From Panacagrimonas sp041603235 (GTDB lineage: Bacteria; Pseudomonadota; Gammaproteobacteria; Nevskiales; Nevskiaceae): 64,000 nt of DNA. The notes beneath the pieces are model-generated. The model was not told the DNA's origin and did no database searches. It saw only the letters and a list, made by a program, of their open reading frames with translations. Position 1 is the stretch's first letter, and the number at the start of each line of letters is the position of its first letter. Shown piece by piece: positions 42,892 to 51,681 of this stretch. Made by a program: the position numbers and the translations under genes. The DNA lies in assembly GCA_041603235.1 (NCBI GenBank), contig JBFIES010000001.1, positions 806,001 through 870,000 on the forward strand, in the 5' to 3' direction.

Positions 42892-43242
42892 ATGAACAAC
42901 GCACTCATCACTGACGAGCAGCGCATCGTGCTGCTGGCCAACGGCCGCGAATCCTTGGAGAACCCGGACTTCGATCCGGCACCCGTCGTCAAGCTGTTCA
43001 CGCCGGATGCCGGCGCGACCTGGCTGCTGACCGAGATTGATCCCGATGACCACGACCACGCCTTTGGTCTTTGCGACCTGGGCCTGGGGATGCCGGAAAT
43101 CGGCTGGGTCAGCCTGGGCGAGCTGGCGACCGTGCGCGGCAGGCTGGGCCTGCCGATCGAGCGCGACCTGTCTTTCCGCGCCGAGAAGCGGTTGAGCGCC
43201 TACGCGCGCGATGCCCGGTTGGTCGGGCGTGTCGTCGTCTGA
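42892..43242 (+). CDS. DUF2958-domain protein, copy 1
   Basis: A 116-residue protein with the DUF2958 core: PVVKLFTPDAGATWLLTEIDPDD…FGLCDLGLGMPEIGWVSLGEL. The function is unknown, but it is a common cargo-flanking backbone protein of ICEs and plasmids. A diverged second copy lies at 51682–52029. Confidence 0.9.
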   Translation: MNNALITDEQRIVLLANGRESLENPDFDPAPVVKLFTPDAGATWLLTEIDPDDHDHAFGLCDLGLGMPEIGWVSLGELATVRGRLGLPIERDLSFRAEKRLSAYARDARLVGRVVV

Positions 43243-43307
43243 ACCAGCCCTTGGAGCGCCGCAAGGCGCTCCTTGCGCTTTCCCAACCTTCGCAGGAGAT
43301 CAATGCC

Positions 43308-43586
43308 ATGAGCAGCCATCACGACTACATCATCGAAATCACGGCGCAACACGATGCGCTCAAGCCGTTCGCGCCGGAGAACGGTCAGCCCTTGCGCTTC
43401 AAGATCGGCGACGCGGTGATCTACACCAACGAGTTTGGCGCGCAGTTCCGGCGCCGCGTCACCGGGTTCTACCAGCCTACCGAGCCTTCGGGGCTGTATG
43501 CGCGTGGCAGGCGCTACTACCTGAACTCGACTTCGCCTTGGATGCCGGTTGCGGAATCCAGCCTGCGTCCTGACGACTCGGCGTGA
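43308..43586 (+). CDS. Small ICE-backbone protein of unknown function
   Basis: A 92-residue protein with beta-rich composition (FKIGDAVIYTNEFGAQFRRRVTGFYQP). It has a CAGGAG ribosome site. No family is recognised. It follows DUF2958 by 65 nt and may be co-transcribed. Confidence 0.7.
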   Translation: MSSHHDYIIEITAQHDALKPFAPENGQPLRFKIGDAVIYTNEFGAQFRRRVTGFYQPTEPSGLYARGRRYYLNSTSPWMPVAESSLRPDDSA

Positions 43587-43595
43587 TGCCTAAGT

Positions 43596-43722
43596 GCCCC
43601 TGACGGGGCGCTGCGCGCTGCGCTTGCCTCCAGGGGAAAGCCCTGCGGGCTATCCCCGCCGCGCGGAGCTTGGCGCCCCTCAAAGGCCGCCGAACCGGCT
43701 GCGCCGGATCGGCCAGACCGCA
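43596..43722. repeat. Intergenic repeat B, copy 1
   Basis: Contains the core CTTGCCTCCAGGGGAAAGCC, CTGCGGGCTATCCCCGCCGCGC, TTGGCGCCCCTC and GAACCGGCTG-GCCGGATCGGCC, shared with 49741–49919 and 50972–51147. GAACCGGCTGCGCCGGATC forms a small hairpin. Non-coding. Confidence 0.75.
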
Positions 43723-44297
43723 GCAGCCGCTGTCGAACCTGTTTCCCGATGACTGGCGCATGAGCTTGTACATCGAGCCTTGGAGTCCGTGCGTCCCCGG
43801 CCAAGAAACATGGCCGGTCGCGCTGTCGTGCGCGTAGCGCATCGAGCCGCCTGCGGCGTCTCGCCCCTGACGGGCTTCCATCGTTCCCTCGCTCCGCTCG
43901 GCTGACGCCTCCGGCCCGGATTCCTAGATCCGGGCCTGCGCGCTTCGCTTGCCGTGCTGTCGGCGTGCTGAGGGGCCGTTGCCATGTCCAACCGTCTCCC
44001 CTGACTTCATCACCTTCACCGCGACTGTAGCCCGCGGCCGTGTGCCGTCAAGGCGCGCAGGGCCGTGTCCTCGGCTGCGCCTGCGGGCCGCACCAACCCT
44101 GCGCTTGCCTCCTTGACGGCCCCCGTCCGCGCGCTCCTGACCGTCGCGGGCGATGAACTCAGGAAAGACGGTGGCAACAGGGCCAACCGGGTTCCTCGTG
44201 CCGACCGCACCGAACCGCCGAAAGGCTGGGCTTCCGAATCTAGGAATCCGGTGTGCGGTGAACAGCAACCCCTTTTTTCTTTGTCAGGAGAAATGCC
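43723..44297. repeat. Intergenic region with leader repeat A, copy 3 (partial)
   Basis: About 575 bp without a gene. Positions 43819–43953 repeat the first half of leader A (GCGCTGTCGTG, CATCGAGCC, TCTCGCCCCTGACGGGCTTCC, GACGCCTCCGGCCCGG, GCGCGCTTCGCTTGCC) as in 40264–40378. The second half is not retained. The end carries an AGGAG site for the DUF932 gene. Confidence 0.65.
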
Positions 44298-45122
44298 ATG
44301 CAACTCGCATCCCGCTTCGCTTCCCGTTCCCCGGTGCTGCGTTCGGAACGTCCCTTGTCCGACGACCAAATCCGGGCCGTGGCCCCGTCCATCTTCGCGG
44401 ACGCCCCGCACGAAAGCCGCTCTGAGCGGTACAGCTACATCCCCACCGCGACCGTGCTGCAAGAACTGCGCGGGGAAGGCTTCGAGCCTTTCATGGTGAC
44501 GCAAACCCGCGTGCGCCACGACGACCGCCGCGACTACACCAAGCACATGATCCGGCTGCGCCACGCCAGCCAGATCAACGGCCGCGAGGCCAACGAAATC
44601 ATCCTGCTGAACTCCCATGACGGCACCAGCAGCTATCAGATGCTGGCCGGGATGTTCCGCTTCGTTTGCAGCAATGGCCTTGTCTGCGGCGACACCGTGG
44701 CCGACGTGCGCGTGCCGCACAAGGGCGACGTAGCCGGGCACGTCATCGAAGGCGCTTACGAAGTCCTGCACGGCTTCGACCGGGCGCAGGAATCGCGCGA
44801 TGCCATGCGCGCCATCACGCTCGACGCCGGGGAATCCGAAGTGTTCGCCCGCGCTGCGCTGGCGTTGAAGTACGACGAGGACAAGCCCGCGCCCATCACG
44901 GAATCGCAAATCCTGATGCCACGCCGCCACGACGACGACCGCCGCGACCTGTGGAGCGTGTTCAACCGCACGCAGGAGAACTTGACCAAAGGCGGCCTGT
45001 CCGCCCGCGCCGCGAATGGCCGCCGCCAGACCACCCGGCCCGTGCAGGGCATCGACCAAAGCGTGCGCCTCAATCGCGCCCTGTGGCTGCTGGCCGATGG
45101 CCTGCGCCAGTTGAAAGCCTGA
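44298..45122 (+). CDS. DUF932-domain protein
   Basis: A 274-residue protein with the DUF932 (phage/plasmid-like TIGR03299) pattern: SERYSYIPTATVLQELRGEGFEPFMVTQTRVR, HMIRLRHAS and EIILLNSHDGTSSYQMLAGMFRFVCSNGLVCGDT. Such proteins are frequent on plasmids and ICEs; their role is unknown. It is 78 nt upstream of parB and probably in the same operon. Confidence 0.9.
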   Translation: MQLASRFASRSPVLRSERPLSDDQIRAVAPSIFADAPHESRSERYSYIPTATVLQELRGEGFEPFMVTQTRVRHDDRRDYTKHMIRLRHASQINGREANEIILLNSHDGTSSYQMLAGMFRFVCSNGLVCGDTVADVRVPHKGDVAGHVIEGAYEVLHGFDRAQESRDAMRAITLDAGESEVFARAALALKYDEDKPAPITESQILMPRRHDDDRRDLWSVFNRTQENLTKGGLSARAANGRRQTTRPVQGIDQSVRLNRALWLLADGLRQLKA

Positions 45123-45200
45123 ATCCCCACGCGGCAGGGGCAGGCAGCAGCCCTTGCCGCTTCTCTCGCTGCTGCATCCCAACCGCAAGGAGTTATCACC

Positions 45201-47252
45201 ATGAACGCTGTACTCAAAACCGAAACCGTCGCCATCGAAGCCGCCGCACCGCTGGAAGTGGCCGATCCGACCAAGAACCTGATCTTGGTTCCGCTGTCGC
45301 AACTGTTGCCGCGCCGCTCCAAGCGCAACGTCCGCACGACCCCGCGCCAGTCCATCCCCGAGCTGGCCGCGAGCATTGCCCGCATCGGCCTGCTGCAAAA
45401 CCTGATCGTGATTGCATCCGCCGATGGCGAGGCTTACGAGGTGGTGGCAGGCGACCGCCGCCTGACCGCCTTGAAGCTGCTGGCGAAGAAGAAGCGCATC
45501 CCCACTGACTACGAAGTGCCGTGCCTGCTGGTGGCCGATGCGTCCGCCCGCACCGTCAGCCTCGCGGAGAACGTGCAGCGCGAGAACATGCACCCCGCCG
45601 ACCAGTTCGCGGCCTTCGCCGCGCTGGTCAAGGAAGGCCGGCCCGTCGAGGACATTGCCGCCGACTTCGGCGTGTCCCCGCTGGTGGTGCAGCGCCGCTT
45701 GAAGCTGGCGAACGTCTCGCCGCGTCTCATGGCCGACTACCGGGCCGGTGGCGTGACGCTGGAACAGTTGATGGCCCTGACCATCACCGATGACCACGCC
45801 GCGCAGGAAGCCGCGTTCTATGGTGCGCCGGAATGGCAGCGCAGCCCGTCCAAGCTGCGCGAGCGCCTGACCGAGCGCGAAATCGACGCCACGCACGCGC
45901 TGGTGCGCTTCGTCGGGCTGGACACCTACCGGCAGGCAGGCGGCGGCATCCGCCGCGACCTGTTCGCGGAAGGCGATGCCGGAACCTACCTCACCGATAC
46001 CGCAGTGCTGGAAACGCTGGTGCGCGACAAGCTGGCAACGCTGGCCGAGGACGTGCGCGGCGAGGGTTGGGCATGGGTGGAGGCCGTGCCGCATCTGGCC
46101 TACGAGGAACGGCAAGCGTTCCAGAACGCCCCGCGCCATCGCCGCGAGCCGACCACCCGCGAGGCCCGCCGCATCGCCTCGCTGGAAACCCGCCTCGAAA
46201 AGATCGACGCCGAACTGGAAGAAGCCTGCGACGCCGAGGACGAGGCCAAGGCCGAGAAGCTGGAACAGCGGCGCGATCAGGTGGTCGGGGAACTGCAAGA
46301 CGCGGAGGACGCCTTACAAGGCTATGCGCCCGAGGTGCGCGAGGTGGCTGGTGCCATCGTCACCATCGACCGCAACGGCGAGGCCGTCATTCATCGCGGC
46401 CTGCTGCGCGAAGCCGAGGCCAAGGCGCTGCGCACGCTGGAAAAGCTGCGGCGCGGTTTCGGCAGCACCGAAGGCGAAGCCGCCAACGACGAGCACGAGG
46501 ACGCCGACGACGCGCCCAAGGCCGCGAGCCTGTCCGACCGGCTGGCGCAGCGATTGAGCGCCCACCGCACGGCGGCGCTGCAAATCGAAGTCGCACGGCA
46601 TCCGCACGTCGCGCTGGCCGCGCTGGTGCATGACATGGTGCAGACCGTCTTGCAGCCCGACGCCTATGGCGATGGCCTGCCGCTCGGCGTGCGCCTCACG
46701 GCGCAAGACCGGCTGGAAGGCATGGCCCCGGACTGGCCGGAATCGCCTGCTGCCGTGGCGCTGCGCGAACTGCAACAGGTGGCAGGTGAAGCCTTGCCGG
46801 AGGACAGCGCCGAACTGCTCGCCGTGCTGCTGGCGAAGTCGCAAGACGAACTGGTGCGGCTGCTGGCCGTGTGCGTGGCCTCCACGGTGGACGTGGTGAC
46901 GCCTCGCGCCACGCCGCACCAGCCCGGCGCAGAACTGGCGCAGGCCGTGGGCCTCGACATGGCCGCATGGTGGAAGCCGACCGCAGAAGGCTACTTCAAG
47001 CACGTTCCGAAGGCCGTGATTCTGGATGCCGTGGGCGCGTTCGCACCGGAATCCGTCACCCGGCTGGCGAAGCTCAAGAAGGCCGACATTGCCAGCGAGG
47101 CCGAGCGGCTGGCCGATGGTACGGGCTGGATGCCCGCCATCTTCAAGGCCGCAGGCCCGCAGGATGCCGCGCAGGAGGCAGGCCCGGAGCAGGACGCCCC
47201 GGAAGATGCCGAAGCAATGGCGGATGAACCCGCCGAGGCGCTGGCCGCTTGA
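45201..47252 (+). CDS. parB: ParB/RepB/Spo0J-family partition protein (long)
   Basis: A 683-residue protein. The N-terminal ParB domain is clear: RRSKRNVRTTPRQSIPELAASIARIGLLQNLIV, VAGDRRLTALK and the SLAENVQRENMHPADQ box, followed by an HTH (VEDIAADFGVSPLVVQRRLKLA). The C-terminal ~400 residues contain an acidic coiled-coil-like segment and an unassigned domain. This long ParB is typical of Tn4371-like ICEs and plasmids and may act as a nuclease or regulator as well as in partition. It is far from parA (54626). Confidence 0.92.
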   Translation: MNAVLKTETVAIEAAAPLEVADPTKNLILVPLSQLLPRRSKRNVRTTPRQSIPELAASIARIGLLQNLIVIASADGEAYEVVAGDRRLTALKLLAKKKRIPTDYEVPCLLVADASARTVSLAENVQRENMHPADQFAAFAALVKEGRPVEDIAADFGVSPLVVQRRLKLANVSPRLMADYRAGGVTLEQLMALTITDDHAAQEAAFYGAPEWQRSPSKLRERLTEREIDATHALVRFVGLDTYRQAGGGIRRDLFAEGDAGTYLTDTAVLETLVRDKLATLAEDVRGEGWAWVEAVPHLAYEERQAFQNAPRHRREPTTREARRIASLETRLEKIDAELEEACDAEDEAKAEKLEQRRDQVVGELQDAEDALQGYAPEVREVAGAIVTIDRNGEAVIHRGLLREAEAKALRTLEKLRRGFGSTEGEAANDEHEDADDAPKAASLSDRLAQRLSAHRTAALQIEVARHPHVALAALVHDMVQTVLQPDAYGDGLPLGVRLTAQDRLEGMAPDWPESPAAVALRELQQVAGEALPEDSAELLAVLLAKSQDELVRLLAVCVASTVDVVTPRATPHQPGAELAQAVGLDMAAWWKPTAEGYFKHVPKAVILDAVGAFAPESVTRLAKLKKADIASEAERLADGTGWMPAIFKAAGPQDAAQEAGPEQDAPEDAEAMADEPAEALAA

Positions 47253-47314
47253 CCCGCGCCGAAGGCAAGCGCCCCGGCCTCGACCGGGGCGCTTCGCTGG
47301 AAGGAGAAGCCCCC

Positions 47315-47524
47315 ATGACCCGCACCACCACCCGCCGCCCGCGCATGGCGGCGATCTACGCCCCCGGCACTGTGCGCGCCCGCCGCTGGCACGGCGCAGG
47401 CGACGTGCGCGGCTACCGTCCGCCCTCGGGCTGGACAGCCCGCGCCGACCTCACCGACATTCATCCCATCACAGGCCGCGCCTTGCCGCGTGCCGTGTGG
47501 TGGCTCATCGAGACGAAGGGATAA
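47315..47524 (+). CDS. Small basic protein downstream of parB
   Basis: A 69-residue basic protein (MTRTTTRRPRMAAIYAPGTV and on to VWWLIETKG). An AAGGAG site precedes the ATG at 47315; an in-frame ATG at 47249 would overlap the parB stop by 4 nt. No family is recognised. Probably part of the parB transcript. Confidence 0.65.
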   Translation: MTRTTTRRPRMAAIYAPGTVRARRWHGAGDVRGYRPPSGWTARADLTDIHPITGRALPRAVWWLIETKG

Positions 47525-47535
47525 CCGCGATCAGC

Positions 47536-47717
47536 ACCGCGCCCAGGCCGTACCGTCCTGGGCGCGGTGGACGCAAAATCCGGGCGCGGCAGTGGCCGCG
47601 CCCGGTGTTCCAAGCCCACAGCCGAATCGGAACGCCGCCGCCATCACGGCAGTTCAGGCGGCGGCGTTGACGTGACCGGGCTTCCCGCCCGGCGATGGCA
47701 GGCCCGCATGGGCCTGC
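47536..47717. repeat. Array of five consecutive perfect hairpins
   Basis: Five perfect inverted repeats follow one another: 47536–47568 (12-bp stem), 47580–47605 (11 bp), 47631–47668 (12 bp), 47676–47692 (6 bp) and 47698–47717 (8 bp). Each stem has a different sequence, so they are not a tandem repeat. The first may terminate the parB operon, though none has a T-tract. The rest of the region up to 47881 has no gene. Confidence 0.8.
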
Positions 47718-47881
47718 AAGCCGAAGCGCCCGCAGTGCGCAGGAATCACCCGCAGTTTTCGGCTTGCCGCGTGCATACCCCGCAGCGTAAGCCGCGCCCA
47801 TTTCATCAGAGGCATGTCCGCGTTTCCTGCTTGGAAATCTGGAACGGCCTGGGCGTGTCGGCGCGCAGCGCCGCCGGGCTT

Positions 47882-49740
47882 GTGCGCCCAGCATGGGCGC
47901 ACTCCTACGGGTGAAAGTCCCGTCGTAAGTTGATCACAGCGAACGAAGTGAAGCGCAACTGCGCAAGGGTGACCGAGCGTGGAGAGGAAGCGTGGAGCGT
48001 AAATCGTGAGCCGATGGACAAAAACCACATAGAAGGCACTGCGGAGCAGGGTGAGCGGGCAAGCCGCCGCGAAGCTCTTGTGATCAAGGCGAAGTGGTGT
48101 AAATGTGGCGGCTGTGCGATGAAGGAGTGTGTTCTTACCTGGGGAGACCTCGCCTTGATCCTGAAAGGGTAACGGCGTCGAGCCGGAGCGAGGAGTCAGC
48201 AGAGGTCGTAGTAGCCGGAGTTGCGGGGCCGATGAGGCTAGAAGTTAAACGGCGAAGGGCCGAACGAGAGGAAGTGTTTGCAAACCATGCCGATGCTGGA
48301 TGCCATGCGCCAGAAGCCTGCGCAAGCGGGGCGGGATGCCACAACCCGAGGTGAAGCCTCGGACGGGGCGTGCCGTGGCGAAGCTGACGGCCCGCGGCAT
48401 GACAAGAGCGGCACAGGGTCAACGCTGCTGGAAGCGGCGTTGACGCGAGAGAACCTACAGCAGGCATTCAAACGAGTGCGGGCAAACAAGGGGTCAGCGG
48501 GTGTTGACGGACTGGATATAGACCAGACGGCACGCATGCTGGTCACCGAGTGGCCCCGCATTCGAAGGGAACTGCTGCGGGGAACGTACCGGCCCAGTCC
48601 GGTACGACGGGTGACGATCCCGAAACCGGACGGAGGCAAGCGCGAGCTTGGAATCCCGACGGTGACGGATCGGCTGATCCAGCAGGCGCTGCTACAGGTG
48701 TTGCAACCGCTGCTCGATCCCACCTTCAGCGAGCACAGTTACGGATTCCGGCCTGGACGGCGGGCGCATGATGCGGTGTTGGCCGCGCAGTCGTTCGTGC
48801 AGTCGGGGCGGCACGTGGTGGTGGACGTGGACTTGGAGAAATTCTTCGACCGAGTCAACCACGACATCTTGATTGACCGCCTGAACAAGCGCATCAACGA
48901 CGCCGGAGTAATCCGGCTGGTGCGGGCGTACCTGAACGCGGGGATCATGGATGGCGGGGTGGTCATGCAACGGCACGAAGGCGCACCGCAAGGCGGGCCG
49001 CTGTCGCCGCTGCTGGCCAACGTCCTGCTCGACGAAGTGGATCGGGAACTGGAGCGAAGAGGCCACTGCTTCGTGCGCTACGCCGACGACTGCAACGTGT
49101 ACGTGCGCAGTGCGAAGGCAGGCGAGAGGGTGATGGCCTTGCTGCGTCGACTCTATGGACGGCTCAAGCTGAAGGTCAACGAGGCAAAGAGTGCCGTGGC
49201 GCCGGCGTTTGGACGCAAATTCCTTGGGTATGCCCTATGGCGGAGACGGGATGGAGCGATCAGGCGCACGGTAGCGGCCAAGCCCCTGGCGGCGTTCAAG
49301 CAGCGCATCCGAGAAGCGACGCGGCGCAAGAGCGGACGCAGTATGCAAGCAGTGGTCAACGGGCTGCGCCCCTACCTGCTGGGATGGAAGGCGTACTTCA
49401 GCCTATCGCAAACACCAATTCTCTGGCGAGAGCTCGGGGCTTGGCTGCGTCATCGGTTGCGGGCTCTCCAACTCAAGCACTGGAGGAGCGGCAGGACGAT
49501 GTATCGTGAACTGCGTGCTTTGGGTGCCAGTCACAAGACAGCCATCCTCATTGCGGCCAACAGCCGCCGATGGTGGCATAACAGTGGCGCGCTCTTGAAC
49601 TACGTGCTCACGCTGAACTGGTTCGACAGGCTGGGCCTACCCCGTCTCGCTTAACCTCAACCACTCGAACCGCCCGGTGCGGATCCGCATGCCGGGTGGT
49701 GTGGCAGGGGTGCAGCCCAAGGGCTGCCCCCTATGCCGAT
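47882..49740 (+). mobile_element. Group II intron
   Basis: The 5' end GTGCGCCCAG is the usual GUGYG-type start. The 3' end contains a domain V-like hairpin (GCCCGGTGCGGATCCGCATGCCGGG) and a domain VI-like hairpin with a bulged A (GGCAGGGGTGCAGCCC to CCCCTATGCC), ending CCGAT (AY rule). The maturase gene lies inside. Joining the flanks (…CCGGGCTT + TCGGGCTACGCC…) restores a copy of repeat B (compare 50966–50985), which supports both boundaries to within a base or two. Confidence 0.88.
48278..49654 (+). CDS. ltrA: Group II intron reverse transcriptase/maturase
   Basis: A 458-residue intron-encoded protein. The RT blocks are in order: LGIPTVTDRLIQQALLQVL, SYGFRPGRRAHDAV, DVDLEKFFDRVNHDIL, GAPQGGPLSPLLANVLLDEVD and the catalytic YADDCNVYV. 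Then comes the X/maturase domain (RSMQAVVNGLRPYLLGWKAYF). There is no C-terminal HNH endonuclease, so it belongs to an En-minus class, which usually targets hairpins or replication forks. All RT motifs are intact. ATG at 48278 or 48287. Confidence 0.94.
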   Translation: MQTMPMLDAMRQKPAQAGRDATTRGEASDGACRGEADGPRHDKSGTGSTLLEAALTRENLQQAFKRVRANKGSAGVDGLDIDQTARMLVTEWPRIRRELLRGTYRPSPVRRVTIPKPDGGKRELGIPTVTDRLIQQALLQVLQPLLDPTFSEHSYGFRPGRRAHDAVLAAQSFVQSGRHVVVDVDLEKFFDRVNHDILIDRLNKRINDAGVIRLVRAYLNAGIMDGGVVMQRHEGAPQGGPLSPLLANVLLDEVDRELERRGHCFVRYADDCNVYVRSAKAGERVMALLRRLYGRLKLKVNEAKSAVAPAFGRKFLGYALWRRRDGAIRRTVAAKPLAAFKQRIREATRRKSGRSMQAVVNGLRPYLLGWKAYFSLSQTPILWRELGAWLRHRLRALQLKHWRSGRTMYRELRALGASHKTAILIAANSRRWWHNSGALLNYVLTLNWFDRLGLPRLA

Positions 49741-49919
49741 TCGGGCTACGCCCCGTGCCGTCTTTGCCGTCACGGCCCATTCGGCTTCAATCCCTCACGC
49801 CTTCGCGCCTGCGGCGCTGCGCGCTTCGCTTGCCTCCAGGGGAAAGCCCTGCGGGCTATCCCCGCCGCGCGATGCTTGGCGCCCCTCGATGCCGCCGAAC
49901 CGGCTGCGCCGGATCGGCC
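49741..49919. repeat. Intergenic repeat B, copy 2 (3' exon of the intron)
   Basis: Begins at the intron 3' end and matches 50972–51147 over about 175 bp (CGGGCT-CGCCCCGTGCC, CATTCGGCTTCAATCCCTC, CGCCTTCGCGCCTGCGGCGC, CTTGCCTCC-GGGGAAAGCC and onward). Confidence 0.8.
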
Positions 49920-50484
49920 CGGCCCGCGCCCCGCCGCGACGGACGGGGCGCTGGCGAACACGCTGGCGCTTGCTGCGGCAGGTTGTGCAGGTGCATGCCG
50001 TCCTCAACGCTGGCGGTTCTTGCCCATCACGTCACGAAGGACGGTTCATGGACATCCCGCCCGGCATCGCTATGGAGCTTCCACGCCACGCCTCAAGACT
50101 GGCACCGCAAAGTTCGGCAGGGGCTTTCGCGCCTGTCGTTGGGGTCTTGACCTGGCCCGCGTTTGGGAGCGAGCCGGTGCAGCCTTCGTGCGGGGATGCC
50201 GAGTCGGCCCCATCTCCTTTTGGAGCGGTTCGGCCCAAGGCGTCCTTGTGTTGTTGTGAATCCTGGCGGTGGCGCGGCTGCGCCTCGGGCTTCATGGCTG
50301 CAACCGTCCGGCGAAAACAATTTCCCCTGCGCTGCGCGCATTCCTCGCGGGCCAAATTCTTTTCGCCTCCCGGCTCTCCACTGCGTTTCGACCGCAAGCG
50401 GTGCAGCCCGCCCGTCCCCCGCCGACCGGATCACAACAAGGACGCGATGGGCGCGAACCTTGTTCAACCAAAAGGAGTTTCATC
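49920..50484. other. Long leader upstream of DUF736
   Basis: About 565 bp without a convincing gene; the frames that are open lack natural composition and have no ribosome sites. It probably carries the promoter and leader of the DUF736 gene. A good AAAGGAG site precedes 50485. Confidence 0.4.
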
Positions 50485-50799
50485 ATGGCCAACATCGGCA
50501 GCTTCACCGCAGACAAAGACGGCTTCACCGGCACGCTTCGCACCCTGATGCTCAACGTCAAGCTCAAGCTGGTGCCCAACGACAAGGGGGACAACGAGAA
50601 AGCCCCGGACTTCCGCGTCCAGGCCGCCAGCCACGACATCGGCGCGGCATGGAAGAAGACCAGCGAGGCCGGCCGGAGCTACGTATCGGTGACCCTCGAC
50701 GATCCTTCGTTCCCGGCCACGGTCTATGCCCGCCTGATCGAAGGCGAGGACGGCACGCACGACCTGATCTGGTCGCGCAGCAAGCCCCAGGCGGCCTGA
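50485..50799 (+). CDS. DUF736-domain protein
   Basis: A 104-residue protein with the DUF736 pattern MANIGSFTADKDGFTGTLRTLMLNVKLKLVP…KAPDFRV…DIGAAWKKTSEAGRSYVSVTLDDPSFPATVYARL. A common backbone protein of ICEs and plasmids of unknown function. The ATG is preceded by AAAGGAG. Confidence 0.92.
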   Translation: MANIGSFTADKDGFTGTLRTLMLNVKLKLVPNDKGDNEKAPDFRVQAASHDIGAAWKKTSEAGRSYVSVTLDDPSFPATVYARLIEGEDGTHDLIWSRSKPQAA

Positions 50800-51164
50800 C
50801 GGCCGCCGCGCCCCGCCCTTTGCGGCGGGGCGCAGTGCTGTTTATGTAGTGCTGCTCAGGGGCAAGGCCAGGAGATGTCTGGCCCGCCATAAATCGCCTG
50901 GCGGCAGGTTCGCGATTTGAGTTTGCAGATGTAGATGCGGGCGGGTCGGTGCTGCGCACCACGGGGCTTTGCGGGCTGCGCCCCGTGCCACCTGCGGCGT
51001 CACGGCCATTCGGCTTCAATCCCTCCCGCCTTCGCGCCTGCGGCGCTGCGCGCTTCGCTTGCCTCCGGGGGAAAGCCCTGCGGGCTATCCCCGCCGCGCA
51101 GAGCTTGGCGCCCCTCGACACCCCGAACCGGCTGAGCCGGATCGGCCATGCCAGCGCCAGCGCG
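50800..51164. repeat. Intergenic region with repeat B, copy 3
   Basis: After DUF736, a GC hairpin (CGCCGCGCCCCGCCCTTTGCGGCGGGGCGCAG, 50803–50834 approximately) probably terminates transcription. From 50972 to 51147 lies repeat B copy 3, the uninterrupted counterpart of the intron target. No gene. Confidence 0.7.
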
Positions 51165-51458
51165 CTATGGCCTGTCACTCTTTTTCGCCACAGTCTCCAA
51201 CTCCTGGCGCACCTGCGCCAGAAGCTGATCGGCCTGCTGCAGGTTGTCGCCCGCATAAGCCAGCGTCAGCAGCGTGAGCGGATGCACTTCCATGACTTCG
51301 CACAGCTCGGCCAGCTTGCTCAACGTGGGGCTCTTCAGGTCGCGCTCCAGCGTGCTCATGTAGGTGCGGCTGGACACGTCAGAGAACGCTTCCTGGCTCA
51401 ATCCACGCGCTTTCCTGATGGTCTTTAGTGCCTCCGACAATGTATGTTTTGCTGCCAA
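51165..51458 (-). CDS. XRE-family transcriptional regulator
   Basis: A 97-residue DNA-binding protein with an XRE/Cro HTH at residues ~7–62 (LSEALKTIRKARGLSQEAFSDVSSRTYMSTLERDLKSPTLSKLAELCEVM) and a helical tail. It is the only minus-strand gene in the backbone between the integrase and the relaxase. It is divergent from DUF2958 copy 2 and probably controls that promoter and its own, acting as an ICE regulator. Confidence 0.9.
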   Translation of the reverse strand: MAAKHTLSEALKTIRKARGLSQEAFSDVSSRTYMSTLERDLKSPTLSKLAELCEVMEVHPLTLLTLAYAGDNLQQADQLLAQVRQELETVAKKSDRP

Positions 51459-51493
51459 CCCTGGATCTCCCCAAAATCCAAGATGACAGTCGA

Positions 51494-51522
51494 TTGCGCC
51501 CTATAGGGCTACAATCTATAGT
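51494..51522 (+). promoter_or_regulatory. Promoter with embedded palindrome upstream of DUF2958 copy 2
   Basis: TTGCGC (51494–51499) and TATAGT (51517–51522) are 17 nt apart. The spacer contains the palindrome CCCTATAGGG (51499–51508), and CTATAG recurs at 51516–51521. This is a likely operator for the divergent XRE regulator. Confidence 0.6.
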
Positions 51523-51681
51523 GTTCATTCATGCTGGCCTGCCGCTTCTGTGCTTTTACGGAAATCCGTAGCTGCGGTTTTGGACGGAAGCGCAAAGCCG
51601 CTTCCGTGGCTTTCCTTAAACCCGCCGATACGGTTTTGCGGTTTCGCGCTTCGGCGGTTTTGTGCGAATGAGGGGGTGCCC

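Noticed and set aside
44016..46298. 760-residue minus-strand frame opposite DUF932 and parB
   Set aside because: Both genes beneath it have clear family motifs on the plus strand; the antisense frame is a GC artefact.
47536..47717. Simple rho-independent terminator for the whole hairpin array
   Set aside because: None of the five stems is followed by a T-tract, and one terminator would not need five stems.
40321..51147. CRISPR array
   Set aside because: The repeats in the ICE are long, few and irregularly spaced, without spacers of uniform size, and no cas genes are present.
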